A DNA stretch of 64,000 bases from Shimia biformata (GCF_016888515.1 NZ_JAFEJK010000001.1:62001-126000); one strand, 5' to 3'; positions 18,783 to 28,049 are shown, counted from the first letter of the stretch. Translations and numbers: made by a program. Notes: generated from the sequence alone by a model not told the origin.

Positions 18783-20969
18783 ATGACGCTTGCACGAAAA
18801 ATGGCTGAGGAACGCCGCGCAAGGCTTGCGGCGGAACGCCTGCTTGAACTCAAGCAGGAAGAGCTGTTTTCGGCCAATCGCAAGCTGGGTGAACACGCCA
18901 AGGAACTGTCGAACGAAATCGTCGAGACACGGGCCGAGGTGCGCACGGTTCGCGACGAAAACATACGCGTCAAATCCGACCTGCGGGTCGCCAACGAAAA
19001 AGTGGAACTGGCTGAGCGGCGGCTTTGGCTGTCGATCGAGACTATTCAGGACGGCTTCGCCTTCTTTGACGTCGATGGGCACATGATCGCGGCCAACCCG
19101 TCCTACCTGGCCGTGTTTGACGGGTTGGACGAGGTGAAGCCGGGGATTTCCTACATGCGGCTTCTGCAACTGATAACCGAAGAAGGCATCTTCAACATCG
19201 GCGACGCACAACCGGCCCAATGGCGCAAGGCGATGATAGAGCGATGGCAGAAACCCACTCCGCCGCCCATAGTCTGCCGGTTATGGAGCGGTGAATACAT
19301 CAAGCTGATCGACCAGCGCGGGCATGGTGGCGACATCGTCAGCCTTGCGCTGAACATCACCGAAACGGTGCGCTATGAACGGCAGCTGAAAAAAGAACAG
19401 GAACGTGCGGAAACCGCCAGCCGTGCCAAGTCCAGTTTTCTGGCCAACATGAGCCACGAAATCAGGACGCCGATGAACGGGGTCGTGGCCATGGCCGACC
19501 TTCTGCTGGAAACCGACCTGAGCGAAGAACAACGGCTTTTTGTCTCGACCATCAGGAACTCGGGCGATGCGTTGCTGGTCATCATCAATGACGTCTTGGA
19601 CTATTCCAAGATCGAGGCCGAGAAGCTTGTCCTTTACCCGGATGTCTTTGACCTTGAGCAGTGCCTGCACGAAGTCCTGATGCTGTTGCAGCCAAATGCA
19701 CGCGAAAAGGGCGTCGCGCTGGCGATCGATTTCGACCTTGCGCTTCCGAAATGCTATACCGGCGATCCCGGGCGCATACGTCAGGTTCTGACCAATCTGA
19801 TCGGCAATGCCGTCAAATTCACCAAGGAAGGGCACGTCCTCGTTCGCGTCCGAGGCAGCACGATCGGCCACGAAGTCGCTTTGGATATCACTATCGAAGA
19901 CACTGGCATCGGCATTCCATCGGAGAAACTTGACCACGTCTTTGGTGAGTTCAATCAGGTCGATGATGACCGGAACCGGGAATTCGAAGGCTCGGGTCTG
20001 GGACTCGCGATTTCGCGCAAACTGGTACGGGCGATGGACGGGACGATCTCGGTCTCGTCGGTCGAGGGTCAGGGCTCGACATTCCTGATCGGACTGATCC
20101 TGCCGTTTGAACCTGCAGCGCCGCCCCCGCAACTGCCAGCGGGTGCCTGCAAGGTGCTGGTTGTCGATAACTGCAAGGTTCACCGCAACATCGCCTGCAC
20201 CCTTGTTCAGGCCATGGGCGGCACCGCCGTTGCCGCCGCTGGAATTGACGGTGCAATGGCGCATCTGGACGGGGTCGACCTGGTTCTGACCGAGCTGGAC
20301 CTGCCAGGTGGTTCGGGCCTTGATTTTGCTGCATTGCTGCGCGACCGGGGACAGCATGCGCCGGTGATCCTGACCACGTCTAATCCCGGCTTGTCCACAG
20401 AGAGCCCCGATTTGGCGCTGATAGAGTCGGTGGTCAAGAAACCGGTGTTGCACAGGGACTTCGTCGCAGCCCTTGTCAAGGCGGCCAAGACTATTGCCAG
20501 GGTCGGGAGCAAGACCCCCAAGGCGCCAAGCGATACTGCCCCGATCCCAAAGCGCACCATGCGTATCCTTGCCGCCGAGGACAACAAGACCAATCAGCTT
20601 GTCCTGTCCAAGTTACTGAAATCCCTGGATATCGACCTGAGGTTCGCCAACAACGGAATTGAAGCCGTAGAGCATTTCCAGTCGTTTGAGCCAGACTTGA
20701 TCTTCATGGATATTTCGATGCCAAAGATGGACGGAAAGGAAGCGACCAGCCGAATTCGCGAGATTGAGGCCAGGTCCGGCGGGCATGTCCACATTGTCGC
20801 GCTGACGGCTCATGCGGTTGACGGCGACCGCGAAGGCATCCTTGCCGCCGGGCTGGACCACTACTTGACCAAACCAATACGCAAAGCTGCCATACTGGAG
20901 CAGATTGCACGACACAGCCCAAAAGGAGTGCGTCCGCCGTTTCCGGATCCGGAAGAAAAGGCCGGTTGA
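18783..20969 (+). CDS. Hybrid sensor histidine kinase with two receiver domains
   Basis: 728 residues from the ATG at 18783 (an in-frame ATG at 18732 would add 17 residues; homologues I recall begin near MAEERRARLAAERL). Order: long N-terminal coiled coil (1-80), PAS-like domain (about 80-205), HisKA with H-box His225 in NMSHEIRTPMNG, HATPase_c (GNAVKF; DTGIGIP; GSGLGLAI), a first receiver (about 452-570) and a second receiver (about 595-710). Receiver 2 is complete, with Asp643 in FMDISMP. Receiver 1 has Glu504 where the phosphoacceptor Asp should be and Asn in its acidic pocket (VVDN), so it is probably a pseudo-receiver. No transmembrane segment, so a cytosolic sensor. Confidence 0.9.
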   Translation: MTLARKMAEERRARLAAERLLELKQEELFSANRKLGEHAKELSNEIVETRAEVRTVRDENIRVKSDLRVANEKVELAERRLWLSIETIQDGFAFFDVDGHMIAANPSYLAVFDGLDEVKPGISYMRLLQLITEEGIFNIGDAQPAQWRKAMIERWQKPTPPPIVCRLWSGEYIKLIDQRGHGGDIVSLALNITETVRYERQLKKEQERAETASRAKSSFLANMSHEIRTPMNGVVAMADLLLETDLSEEQRLFVSTIRNSGDALLVIINDVLDYSKIEAEKLVLYPDVFDLEQCLHEVLMLLQPNAREKGVALAIDFDLALPKCYTGDPGRIRQVLTNLIGNAVKFTKEGHVLVRVRGSTIGHEVALDITIEDTGIGIPSEKLDHVFGEFNQVDDDRNREFEGSGLGLAISRKLVRAMDGTISVSSVEGQGSTFLIGLILPFEPAAPPPQLPAGACKVLVVDNCKVHRNIACTLVQAMGGTAVAAAGIDGAMAHLDGVDLVLTELDLPGGSGLDFAALLRDRGQHAPVILTTSNPGLSTESPDLALIESVVKKPVLHRDFVAALVKAAKTIARVGSKTPKAPSDTAPIPKRTMRILAAEDNKTNQLVLSKLLKSLDIDLRFANNGIEAVEHFQSFEPDLIFMDISMPKMDGKEATSRIREIEARSGGHVHIVALTAHAVDGDREGILAAGLDHYLTKPIRKAAILEQIARHSPKGVRPPFPDPEEKAG

Positions 20970-20979
20970 TGCCGGGCCG

Positions 20980-21759
20980 TCAGTCCGCAGTTTCGGGATA
21001 GTCGCGCAGGAAGACCGGGCGGTCGGGGTCGCTCATGCCGGGCTGATAGCGATAGCCACCGAGGTCGAAATCCTTCAGCCCATCCGGGTCGGTTAAACGG
21101 CGCTGGATGATGTACCGAGCCATGCTGCCGCGCGCTTTCTTGGCAAAAAAGCTGACGATCTTGGCCTTGCCATTCTTTTCTTCCATGAACACCGGCGTGA
21201 TGACGCGCAGCTTCAGACGCGCCGGATCGACGGCGCCAAAATATTCCTGACTGGCGCAATTGACCAGAACATCGGTCCCCACCGCCTCTGCCTGCGCGTT
21301 CAACGCCTTGGCCGGAGCGTCACGCCAGTAGTCATAAAGCGTCTTCCCGCGCCGCGTCTTCAGTCGGCTCCCCATCTCAAGGCGATAGGGCTGGATCGCG
21401 TCGCGCGGCCGCAAAACGCCGTAGAGCCCCGACAGAATTCGCAGATGGTCCTGCGCCCAATCCATTTCTTCACCCTCAAGTGACGCCGCCTCCAGCCCGA
21501 CATACGTATCACCCGCAAAGGCAAACACGGCCGGGCGGGTGGCAAAAGAATCTGGCTCGGCCTCGAAGGTCTTGAACCGGTCGCGGTTCAGCCGCGCCAG
21601 GTCCGGGCTGAGTGACATCAGCTTCTGCAACTCACCCAGCGACAGGTTGCGCGCAGTCTTGGCCAGACGCAGCGCGTCTTCTTTGAACTCAGGTTCGGTC
21701 GCGGGTCCAGAGACCGGATCCCAATTCAGACGTTTGGCGGGCGAAATCACAACAAGCAT
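20980..21759 (-). CDS. yaaA: Peroxide stress protein YaaA
   Basis: 259 residues, matching the YaaA/DUF328 family: it opens MLVVISPAKRLNW and contains LYGVLRPRDAIQPYRLEMG, VNCASQEYF and FFAKKARG. In Escherichia coli YaaA lowers intracellular free iron and DNA damage during hydrogen peroxide stress and binds unusual DNA structures. It lies 30 bases downstream of recQ on the same strand, so a DNA-damage link is plausible. Confidence 0.92.
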   Translation of the reverse strand: MLVVISPAKRLNWDPVSGPATEPEFKEDALRLAKTARNLSLGELQKLMSLSPDLARLNRDRFKTFEAEPDSFATRPAVFAFAGDTYVGLEAASLEGEEMDWAQDHLRILSGLYGVLRPRDAIQPYRLEMGSRLKTRRGKTLYDYWRDAPAKALNAQAEAVGTDVLVNCASQEYFGAVDPARLKLRVITPVFMEEKNGKAKIVSFFAKKARGSMARYIIQRRLTDPDGLKDFDLGGYRYQPGMSDPDRPVFLRDYPETAD

Positions 21760-21789
21760 GGCTGTCTCACTATCGGTGTCGGGTGGAAC

Positions 21790-23835
21790 CTAGTCCGCCG
21801 CCTGCAGCGCGTCCAGAAAAGCGGGGCCGAAACGCTCGGCCTTTTGCTCTCCCATGCCGTTGATCCGGGCAAGCGAGTCAAGGCAACGCGGACGTTGTTC
21901 GGCGATCTGGCGCAGGGTGGAGGCGGTGCAGTTCAGGAACTTCCCGGTTCCGTCTTCTCCGCGCGACAGATCCAGCTGAATTTCTTGCAACCGGTCAAAC
22001 AGCGACCCGGCGGGTTTCCCGGCCAGTTTCATACGGGCAGGATGCAGCGCCGCGGCCTCGCCCGCAATTACACTCAGGAAATCTGCGCCGTATTTGTCCA
22101 GCTTTTTGGCCCCCACCCCGTTGACCCGTGCCATCTGGTCAAGGGTCTGGGGCCGGGTTTCGGCCATCTCGATCAGGGTGCGATCATTGAAGATTACGTA
22201 AGCGGGAACCTTGGCAGCCTCGGCCAGCGCTCGGCGCTTGGCCTTGAGCGCTGACAGGAGGGGCGCGTCCTCATCGCTGACCAGAGCCTTGACCGCAGGG
22301 CGGCGCGCAGCCTTGGTGATCAGGTCCCTGCGCAAGGTAATAGACGCTTCGCCGCGCAGGATCGGATGCGCGGTTTCGGTCATGCGCAGTGCGCCGTGGC
22401 GCTCGGGATCGGGGCGCACAAGGTCATGCCCCATCATCTGCCGGAACACAGCCTGCCACTGACGTTTGTCGAACTCTCGCCCGACGCCGAAAGTTGGCAG
22501 CCCGTCGTGCCCCCGGTCGCGGATACGGTCGGTTTCATTACCCAGAAGCACGTCGATCAGATAACCGGCGCCGAAGTATTCACCCGTGCGTAGAATCGCC
22601 GACAGCGCCTTGCGCACGGCTTCGGTGCCGTCGAATGTGTCTGGTGGCGTCTCGCACAGATCGCAATTGCCGCAGGGTTCGGACGCCTCGCCAAAGTAGG
22701 TCAGCAAAACCTGACGACGGCAGCCCAAAGCCTCGGCCAACCCCAAAAGCGCATTCAGGCGACCATGATCGGCGGCGCGCATCTCGGGCGGGGCCAGCCC
22801 TTCGTCGATCTGAGACCGGCGCAGGCGGATATCCTCGGGTCCGAACAGCGTGAGCGTTTCGGCTGGCGCGCCGTCACGTCCGGCACGGCCGATTTCCTGG
22901 TAATAGGCCTCGATCGACTTCGGCAGGTCGGCATGGGCGACCCAACGGATATCGGGTTTGTCGATCCCCATGCCGAAAGCAACCGTTGCCACCACGATCA
23001 ACCCGTCCTCACGCTGGAACCGGGTTTCAACGATGCGACGGTCCTCGGCGTCCATCCCACCGTGATAATGCAATGCGTGGTGACCCGCATCACGCAACCC
23101 TTTGGCCAGTGCCTCGGTCTTGGCGCGGGTTCCGCAATAGACGATGCCTGACTGTCCCTTGCGCGCGGCGGCAAAGTTCAGGATCTGGGCGCGAGGGCCG
23201 TCCTTGGCGGCAAATGCCAAGTTGATATTGGGCCGATCAAAGCCATAAAGGAAAGTTTCCGGCGTCTCGCCATCAAACAGGCGGTGCACCATCTCGTCCC
23301 GGGTTTCGGCATCTGCCGTGGCTGTGAATGCTGCCAAAGGCACACCCAAAGCGCGGCGCAACTCGCCGATACGCAGGTAATCGGGGCGGAAATCATGCCC
23401 CCATTGGCTGACGCAATGCGCCTCGTCCACCGCGATTAAGCCGACCCCGATTCGGCGCAGCATGCCCATTGCGCTTCCTGCGGCCAGCCGTTCCGGGGCG
23501 ATATAAAGTAACTTCAGCCGCCCCGCGTCCAACGCTTGCCAGACCTCGGCGGTTTCTTCCTCGGTGTTGCCCGAGGTCAGCGCCCCGGCCTCGACCCCGG
23601 CTTCGCGCAACGCGCGCACCTGATCACGCATCAGGGCAATCAGGGGCGAGATCACCACAGTCACCCCTTCCCGCATCAACGCGGGCAGTTGGAAACACAG
23701 GGATTTGCCACCGCCTGTCGGCATGATAGCCAAGACGTTTTGGCCGCGCGTCACCGCGTCGATGATCTCGGCCTGCCCGGGACGGAAGGCATCATATCCG
23801 AAAACGTCACGAAGAACCGTGGCAGCGGTGCTCAT
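21790..23835 (-). CDS. recQ: ATP-dependent DNA helicase RecQ
   Basis: 681 residues. The helicase core has Walker A (MPTGGGKSLCF), DEAH (VDEAHCVSQWGHDFRPDY) and motif VI (QEIGRAGRDG). The RecQ-Ct zinc site is CRRQVLL...CGNCDLC. The C-terminus appears to carry two HRDC domains in tandem (about 510-590 and 605-680), each with the repeated pattern of a variable region followed by RVNGVG or RINGMG. The start is at MSTAATVLRDVFG; upstream in-frame codons lack family similarity. It probably forms an operon with yaaA. Confidence 0.95.
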   Translation of the reverse strand: MSTAATVLRDVFGYDAFRPGQAEIIDAVTRGQNVLAIMPTGGGKSLCFQLPALMREGVTVVISPLIALMRDQVRALREAGVEAGALTSGNTEEETAEVWQALDAGRLKLLYIAPERLAAGSAMGMLRRIGVGLIAVDEAHCVSQWGHDFRPDYLRIGELRRALGVPLAAFTATADAETRDEMVHRLFDGETPETFLYGFDRPNINLAFAAKDGPRAQILNFAAARKGQSGIVYCGTRAKTEALAKGLRDAGHHALHYHGGMDAEDRRIVETRFQREDGLIVVATVAFGMGIDKPDIRWVAHADLPKSIEAYYQEIGRAGRDGAPAETLTLFGPEDIRLRRSQIDEGLAPPEMRAADHGRLNALLGLAEALGCRRQVLLTYFGEASEPCGNCDLCETPPDTFDGTEAVRKALSAILRTGEYFGAGYLIDVLLGNETDRIRDRGHDGLPTFGVGREFDKRQWQAVFRQMMGHDLVRPDPERHGALRMTETAHPILRGEASITLRRDLITKAARRPAVKALVSDEDAPLLSALKAKRRALAEAAKVPAYVIFNDRTLIEMAETRPQTLDQMARVNGVGAKKLDKYGADFLSVIAGEAAALHPARMKLAGKPAGSLFDRLQEIQLDLSRGEDGTGKFLNCTASTLRQIAEQRPRCLDSLARINGMGEQKAERFGPAFLDALQAAD

Positions 23836-23970
23836 GAAGGAACCTGTTTTTGTGGTCTGCTCTTGGGTCAGAGTGTCCCACACTCGGAATCCGTGAACAA
23901 GCGCCCGGTTCAAATCTTTCGAGAAAGATTTGTTGGCGCAAAACCATTGCCGCGCATTGTCCGCGTTGGA

Positions 23971-24255
23971 TCAGCGCAGCAGGAGTTCGGGAAGGATATA
24001 GTCACGCAGCGAAATGATGGCGATGAAGGCAACCAGCGGGGCCAGGTCCAGCGGACGGGTATCGGGCAGAATACGGCGGATCGGGGTATAGATCGGCTCA
24101 AGCAAACGGTTCAGCCCGTACCAAATCTGAGCCACCACCTGTTGACGCAGGTTCAAGACCTGAAAACTGATCAGCCAGCTCATGATGATATGCGCCAGCA
24201 TGATGAAGAACGCCACGTCAAGGATTAGGCGCAGGGGTCCGTAGATGGCCATCAT
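23971..24255 (-). CDS. YggT family membrane protein
   Basis: 94 residues with two hydrophobic segments flanking a conserved amphipathic region (LEPIYTPIRRILPD), the YggT signature. Members act in membrane-associated processes such as osmotic tolerance or division, and the molecular role is unknown. GGAG lies about 9 bases before the ATG at 24255; a second ATG follows immediately. Confidence 0.85.
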   Translation of the reverse strand: MMAIYGPLRLILDVAFFIMLAHIIMSWLISFQVLNLRQQVVAQIWYGLNRLLEPIYTPIRRILPDTRPLDLAPLVAFIAIISLRDYILPELLLR

Positions 24256-24388
24256 GGGCTGCAATCTCCGTCTAAATTGTTGCTGACCAAGAGGTAAGCC
24301 GCCGGGCACAAAAGGGCAAGGGTGCCGCTAGGTCGCACTTGACGTTCACGTCAAGCAGGTTGGAATGGGTGAATCAAAGGAGACGCCC

Positions 24389-24925
24389 ATGTACCCGTTC
24401 TTCCGCCTCATCCGCGAAATCGCGGCCACGCGCCGAGCGCCACAGCTGGGACTGACTGACACACACGAAAGCACCCATCGCTGCTGGCCATGGGACATCG
24501 ACTTTGCGATGGAGCTGAACAATGGCCGGACTTTGACCCTGTTTGATCTGGGCCGCATTCCACTGATCTTTCGAAATGGCGCGTATCAGGCAACCCGCGC
24601 CCAGGGTTGGATGTTCACCATGGCCGGAGTGTCGGTCCGCTATCGCCGCCGGGTGCGCCCATTCGAGAAAATCACCATGAAAAGCAGGATCGTCTGCTGG
24701 GATGACCGTTTCATCTATATCGAACAGGCGATGTTCAAGAAAAACGGCGACTGCGCCCATCACGCTCTGTACCGCACAGCCGCGACCGACAAGAACGGCA
24801 TCGTGTCCGTCGACCGGATCAACGCCGCGATCGGTTATTCTGGCCCCAGCCCGGAAACACCCGACTGGATTGCAGCCTGGCAAACCGCCGAAACCCAGCG
24901 CCCCTGGCCACCGATGCAGGCCTGA
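24389..24925 (+). CDS. Hotdog-fold thioesterase-like protein
   Basis: 178 residues. The central segment DIDFAMELNNGRTLTLFDLG is the conserved hotdog helix of the THEM6/acyl-CoA thioesterase-like family, followed by the strand VRYRRRVRPFEKITMKSRI. It probably hydrolyses acyl-CoA or related thioesters, but the substrate is unknown. The start has AAAGGAG upstream. Confidence 0.8.
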   Translation: MYPFFRLIREIAATRRAPQLGLTDTHESTHRCWPWDIDFAMELNNGRTLTLFDLGRIPLIFRNGAYQATRAQGWMFTMAGVSVRYRRRVRPFEKITMKSRIVCWDDRFIYIEQAMFKKNGDCAHHALYRTAATDKNGIVSVDRINAAIGYSGPSPETPDWIAAWQTAETQRPWPPMQA

Positions 24926-25004
24926 AATCACATCTGACATAAAGGATTAACTTGCCAGACGTCAGGCAACCTTGTCTTAATGGTAAAAAACCATGGGGAC
25001 AGGG

Positions 25005-26390
25005 ATGACCGCGATTTTAACGCGCAAGCGGATTTGGGGCTGGTGGGCGTTTGACTGGGCCAGCCAGCCGTATAACACCTTGGTTCTGACCTTCATTTTC
25101 GGCCCATATTTCGCACAGGTCGTGACCGAGTCCCTGGCCGGTCAGGGCATGGAACTGGGTGTCGCAAAGGCGCAGGCGCAGGCCTATTGGGGCGTCGGGC
25201 TGACCGTGTCGGGCATCTTCATCGCCGTAATGGCGCCGATCCTTGGGGCCTTTGCCGACAGCACCGGCAAGCGGATGCCGTGGGTCTGGCTGTTCTCGGT
25301 CATGTATGCGGTGGGCGCGTGGATGCTGTGGTACACCGAACCCGGTAGTTTCGACGTCATCACCACTCTTGTCTTCTTCGGCATCGGGCTGATCGGGATG
25401 GAGTTCGCGACGATCTTCACCAATGCCATGCTGCCGTCGCTGGGCACCAAGGACGAGATCGGCAAGATCTCGGGCACGGGCTGGGCATGGGGCTATGTCG
25501 GAGGCGTCATCGCACTGGCGATCATGCTGGTCCTGTTTCAGGCGGGCGGCACCGGCAAGACCATGATCGGAATCGATCCGGTGCTGGGGCTTGATCCGGC
25601 GACCAAAGCGGATACGCGGGCCGTTGGACCACTGACCTCGATCTGGTACGTGGTGTTCATGGTGCCGTTCTTCCTGTGGGTAAAGGACACACCCGACCCG
25701 AACCATAAACCATACAAGGTCGGCATGGCTCTGCGCGACCTGTGGGCGACCATCATCAGTCTGCCGCGCCATCCCAGCCTTCTGGCATATCTCGGCGGGT
25801 CGATGTTCTATCGCGACGCGCTGAACGGGATGTACACGTTCGGCGGAATCTATGCGTTTGGTGTGCTGGACTGGTCGATCATGGAGGTCGGCATTTTCGG
25901 CATCGTCGCCGCCCTGACCGGTGCGCTGTTTGCGTGGATCGGTGGCAAGGCGGATTTCCGGTTCGGCCCGAAACCTGTCATCGTCACCTGTATCGTTGTC
26001 CTTCTGTTCACCGCCATCATGGTTGTCGGCATCTCGCGCGAAACCGTTTTTGGGGTGCCTGTTGCCGAGGGGTCGGCCCTGCCCGACATCCTGTTCTATG
26101 TCGCCGGCGGTTTGATCGGTGCGGCGGGCGGATCGCTTCAGGCGGCCAGCCGGACGATGGTAGTGCGCCAGTCCAACCCCGAGCGCATGACCGAAGCCTT
26201 CGGCCTTTATGCCCTTTCGGGCAAAGCGACGACCTTCCTTGCCCCTGCCCTGATCGCCTTGGCATCGGACATGAGCGGAAGTCAGCGTTTCGGGATTACC
26301 CCGCTGATCGGACTCTTTCTTGTTGGCCTGATCCTGCTAGTCTGGGTGAAACCAGAAGGAGAACCCAGCAAATGGTCCGCCGCTTCCTGA
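25005..26390 (+). CDS. UMF1/Atg22-type major facilitator transporter
   Basis: 461 residues with about 12 transmembrane helices. The N-terminal WWAFDWASQPYNTLVLTF is the hallmark of the UMF1 (Atg22-like) branch of MFS transporters. The middle SGTGWAWGYVGG and the C-terminal SRTMVVRQSNPERMTEAFGL are also typical. The substrate is unknown; Atg22 relatives export amino acids. The start could also be the ATG at 24993. Its last 19 bases overlap the mepA start, so the two are co-transcribed. Confidence 0.9.
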   Translation: MTAILTRKRIWGWWAFDWASQPYNTLVLTFIFGPYFAQVVTESLAGQGMELGVAKAQAQAYWGVGLTVSGIFIAVMAPILGAFADSTGKRMPWVWLFSVMYAVGAWMLWYTEPGSFDVITTLVFFGIGLIGMEFATIFTNAMLPSLGTKDEIGKISGTGWAWGYVGGVIALAIMLVLFQAGGTGKTMIGIDPVLGLDPATKADTRAVGPLTSIWYVVFMVPFFLWVKDTPDPNHKPYKVGMALRDLWATIISLPRHPSLLAYLGGSMFYRDALNGMYTFGGIYAFGVLDWSIMEVGIFGIVAALTGALFAWIGGKADFRFGPKPVIVTCIVVLLFTAIMVVGISRETVFGVPVAEGSALPDILFYVAGGLIGAAGGSLQAASRTMVVRQSNPERMTEAFGLYALSGKATTFLAPALIALASDMSGSQRFGITPLIGLFLVGLILLVWVKPEGEPSKWSAAS

Positions 26391-27304
26391 CTTTTGGTCC
26401 GATCCTGGTTCTGGCCGTTTTGGCCGCCTGCCAGTCTGCCCCGCCAACAACAACCGAAACAACCACCGTTTCGACCCGGCAGGCGATCCCCAAGGAAATG
26501 CAGGGGGTCGAGGCGAAGAAGCTGTTTGGCGCCGAAGCCCGCGCATCAACGCAATCCCCCGCCCCATATGGCGGCTACGCAAAGGGGTGTATGGCAGGGG
26601 GCACGCAATTGGCGGAAACCGGCCCCACCTGGCAGGCCATGCGACTGAGCAGGAACCGCAACTGGGGGCACCCGGAAACCATCGACTACATCCAGACACT
26701 TTCTGCCAAGGCCGCCCGGCAACCGGGCTGGAAGGGGCTTTACATCGGAGACATAAGCCAGCCCCGCGGTGGACCGATGCTGACCGGGCACCGCAGCCAC
26801 CAGCTGGGCCTGGACATTGACATCTGGATGCTACCCGCCACGCGGCTGGACCTGAGCGCAGCGGAACGCGAAAGCATTTCATCGATATCCCTGCGCCGAG
26901 AAAACGGTGCCTTCACCAACGAACACTGGACCCGCCAGCACCACGAAATCATCAAGGCAGCCGCGCAGGACCCGCGCACGGCACGCATCTTTGTCTTCCC
27001 CGGCGCCAAGGTTAAGATGTGCAAGGACGAGAAGGGCGACCGCGCATATCTGCGCAAAATCCGGCCGTGGTATGGCCATCATTATCATTTCCACGTCCGC
27101 CTTTCCTGTCCGAAAGACGCACAAGGCTGCGTCGATCAGCCAGCTCCGCCTCCCGGAGATGGATGCGCAGATGCCGAAGAATGGGTCAACAACATCCTGT
27201 TCCCGCCACCGCCTGACCCGAACGCGCCAAAACCAAAGCCGCGTCGCGAATTGCAGATGGTTGATTTGCCCGGGCAATGCGTGAACGTGCTGCAATCCAA
27301 CTGA
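26372..27304 (+). CDS. mepA: Penicillin-insensitive murein endopeptidase, lipoprotein form
   Basis: 310 residues. Family M74 zinc peptidase that cleaves the D-Ala-meso-DAP crosslinks of peptidoglycan. Zinc ligands are His143 and Asp150 (GHRSHQLGLDID) and the His cluster GHHYHFHVRLSC near 236-241. The N-terminus carries a lipobox, LAAC with Cys20, so it is probably lipid-anchored, unlike the soluble enterobacterial MepA. A proline-rich tail precedes the C-terminus. The start overlaps the end of the UMF1 transporter gene, with GAAGGAG upstream. Confidence 0.93.
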   Translation: MVRRFLTFGPILVLAVLAACQSAPPTTTETTTVSTRQAIPKEMQGVEAKKLFGAEARASTQSPAPYGGYAKGCMAGGTQLAETGPTWQAMRLSRNRNWGHPETIDYIQTLSAKAARQPGWKGLYIGDISQPRGGPMLTGHRSHQLGLDIDIWMLPATRLDLSAAERESISSISLRRENGAFTNEHWTRQHHEIIKAAAQDPRTARIFVFPGAKVKMCKDEKGDRAYLRKIRPWYGHHYHFHVRLSCPKDAQGCVDQPAPPPGDGCADAEEWVNNILFPPPPDPNAPKPKPRRELQMVDLPGQCVNVLQSN

Positions 27305-27333
27305 TCCGGAAACAGTTTCGCACCAGATTCCCC

Positions 27334-27421
27334 TTGATCCGTTGAGCCACCTCGCTTAGAAGCCGCCCGTTCCGCGACGGTCGCGGAAACGAGTTGCCGT
27401 CACCTTGCAAAAACGGATCAA
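27334..27421 (+). promoter_or_regulatory. Structured leader of the yhhQ-like gene, candidate riboregulator
   Basis: Three nested helices are visible. The outer one pairs TTGATCCGTT (27334-27343) with AACGGATCAA (27412-27421), all ten pairs perfect. The middle one pairs CTCG (27351-27354) with CGAG (27390-27393). The inner one pairs TTCCGCGA (27370-27377) with TCGCGGAA (27381-27388). The 3' outer arm covers the bases from -14 to -5 relative to the ATG at 27426, which is the ribosome-binding region. A second possible partner, TGATCCG at 27302-27308, could compete for it. Confidence 0.5.
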
Positions 27422-27425
27422 AACC

Positions 27426-28049
27426 ATGCAACGCATCCACCTTCCCGGCATTCTTGCCATGGCCGCCATCGTTGTGGCCTCGAACATTCTTGTGCAATTC
27501 CTGTTTGGCCAATGGCTGACGTGGGGTGCCTTCACCTATCCGCTGGCCTTCCTTGTCACCGACGTAATGAACCGCGTCTATGGCGTCGCAGCCGCGCGCC
27601 GTGTCGTGCTGGCCGGTTTCGTCGTCGGCGTTATCTGCTCGTTCATCGGCACCCAGATCATGGGTGAGTTCGGCCCGCTTGTGACGCTGCGGATCGCTCT
27701 GGCGTCGGGTCTTGCCTTCCTGACCGCTCAACTTCTTGATGTTGCGATCTTTGACCGCCTGCGGAGTGGCAAATGGTGGCGCGCGCCGCTTGCGTCGACC
27801 CTGGTCGGATCTTCGGTGGACACCGCACTGTTTTTCACCATCGCCTTTTCCGGCGCGCTGACCTTCCTTGAACCGGGTAACGACGTGTCCTGGGCAGGCG
27901 AAATGCTGCCGCTTCTGGGCACAGGTCCGATCGTGCCGCTTTGGGTCAGCCTTGGTGTCGCTGACTGGCTGGTTAAGCTTTCGCTTGCTTTGTTGGCACT
28001 TGTGCCCTTCCGCATCATCGTGGGGAAACTATCGCCTGCCACCACATGA
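27426..28049 (+). CDS. yhhQ: Queuosine precursor transporter (YhhQ family)
   Basis: 207 residues with about six transmembrane helices; contains PLAFLVTDVMNRVYGVAAAR, the DUF165/YhhQ signature. In Escherichia coli the homologue imports preQ0 and preQ1 for queuosine modification of tRNA. The start at MQRIHLPG is chosen over an upstream in-frame ATG/ATA region inside the leader structure. Its leader folds over the start site, consistent with translational control. The last codons also form one arm of a GCCTGCCAC/GTGGCAGGC inverted repeat with downstream sequence. Confidence 0.9.
   Translation: MQRIHLPGILAMAAIVVASNILVQFLFGQWLTWGAFTYPLAFLVTDVMNRVYGVAAARRVVLAGFVVGVICSFIGTQIMGEFGPLVTLRIALASGLAFLTAQLLDVAIFDRLRSGKWWRAPLASTLVGSSVDTALFFTIAFSGALTFLEPGNDVSWAGEMLPLLGTGPIVPLWVSLGVADWLVKLSLALLALVPFRIIVGKLSPATT

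Noticed and set aside
27305-27425. preQ1-I riboswitch upstream of the yhhQ-like gene
   Set aside because: The compact stem with an A-rich tail that defines preQ1-I is absent; the structure here is larger and differently ordered. Kept only as an unclassified leader.
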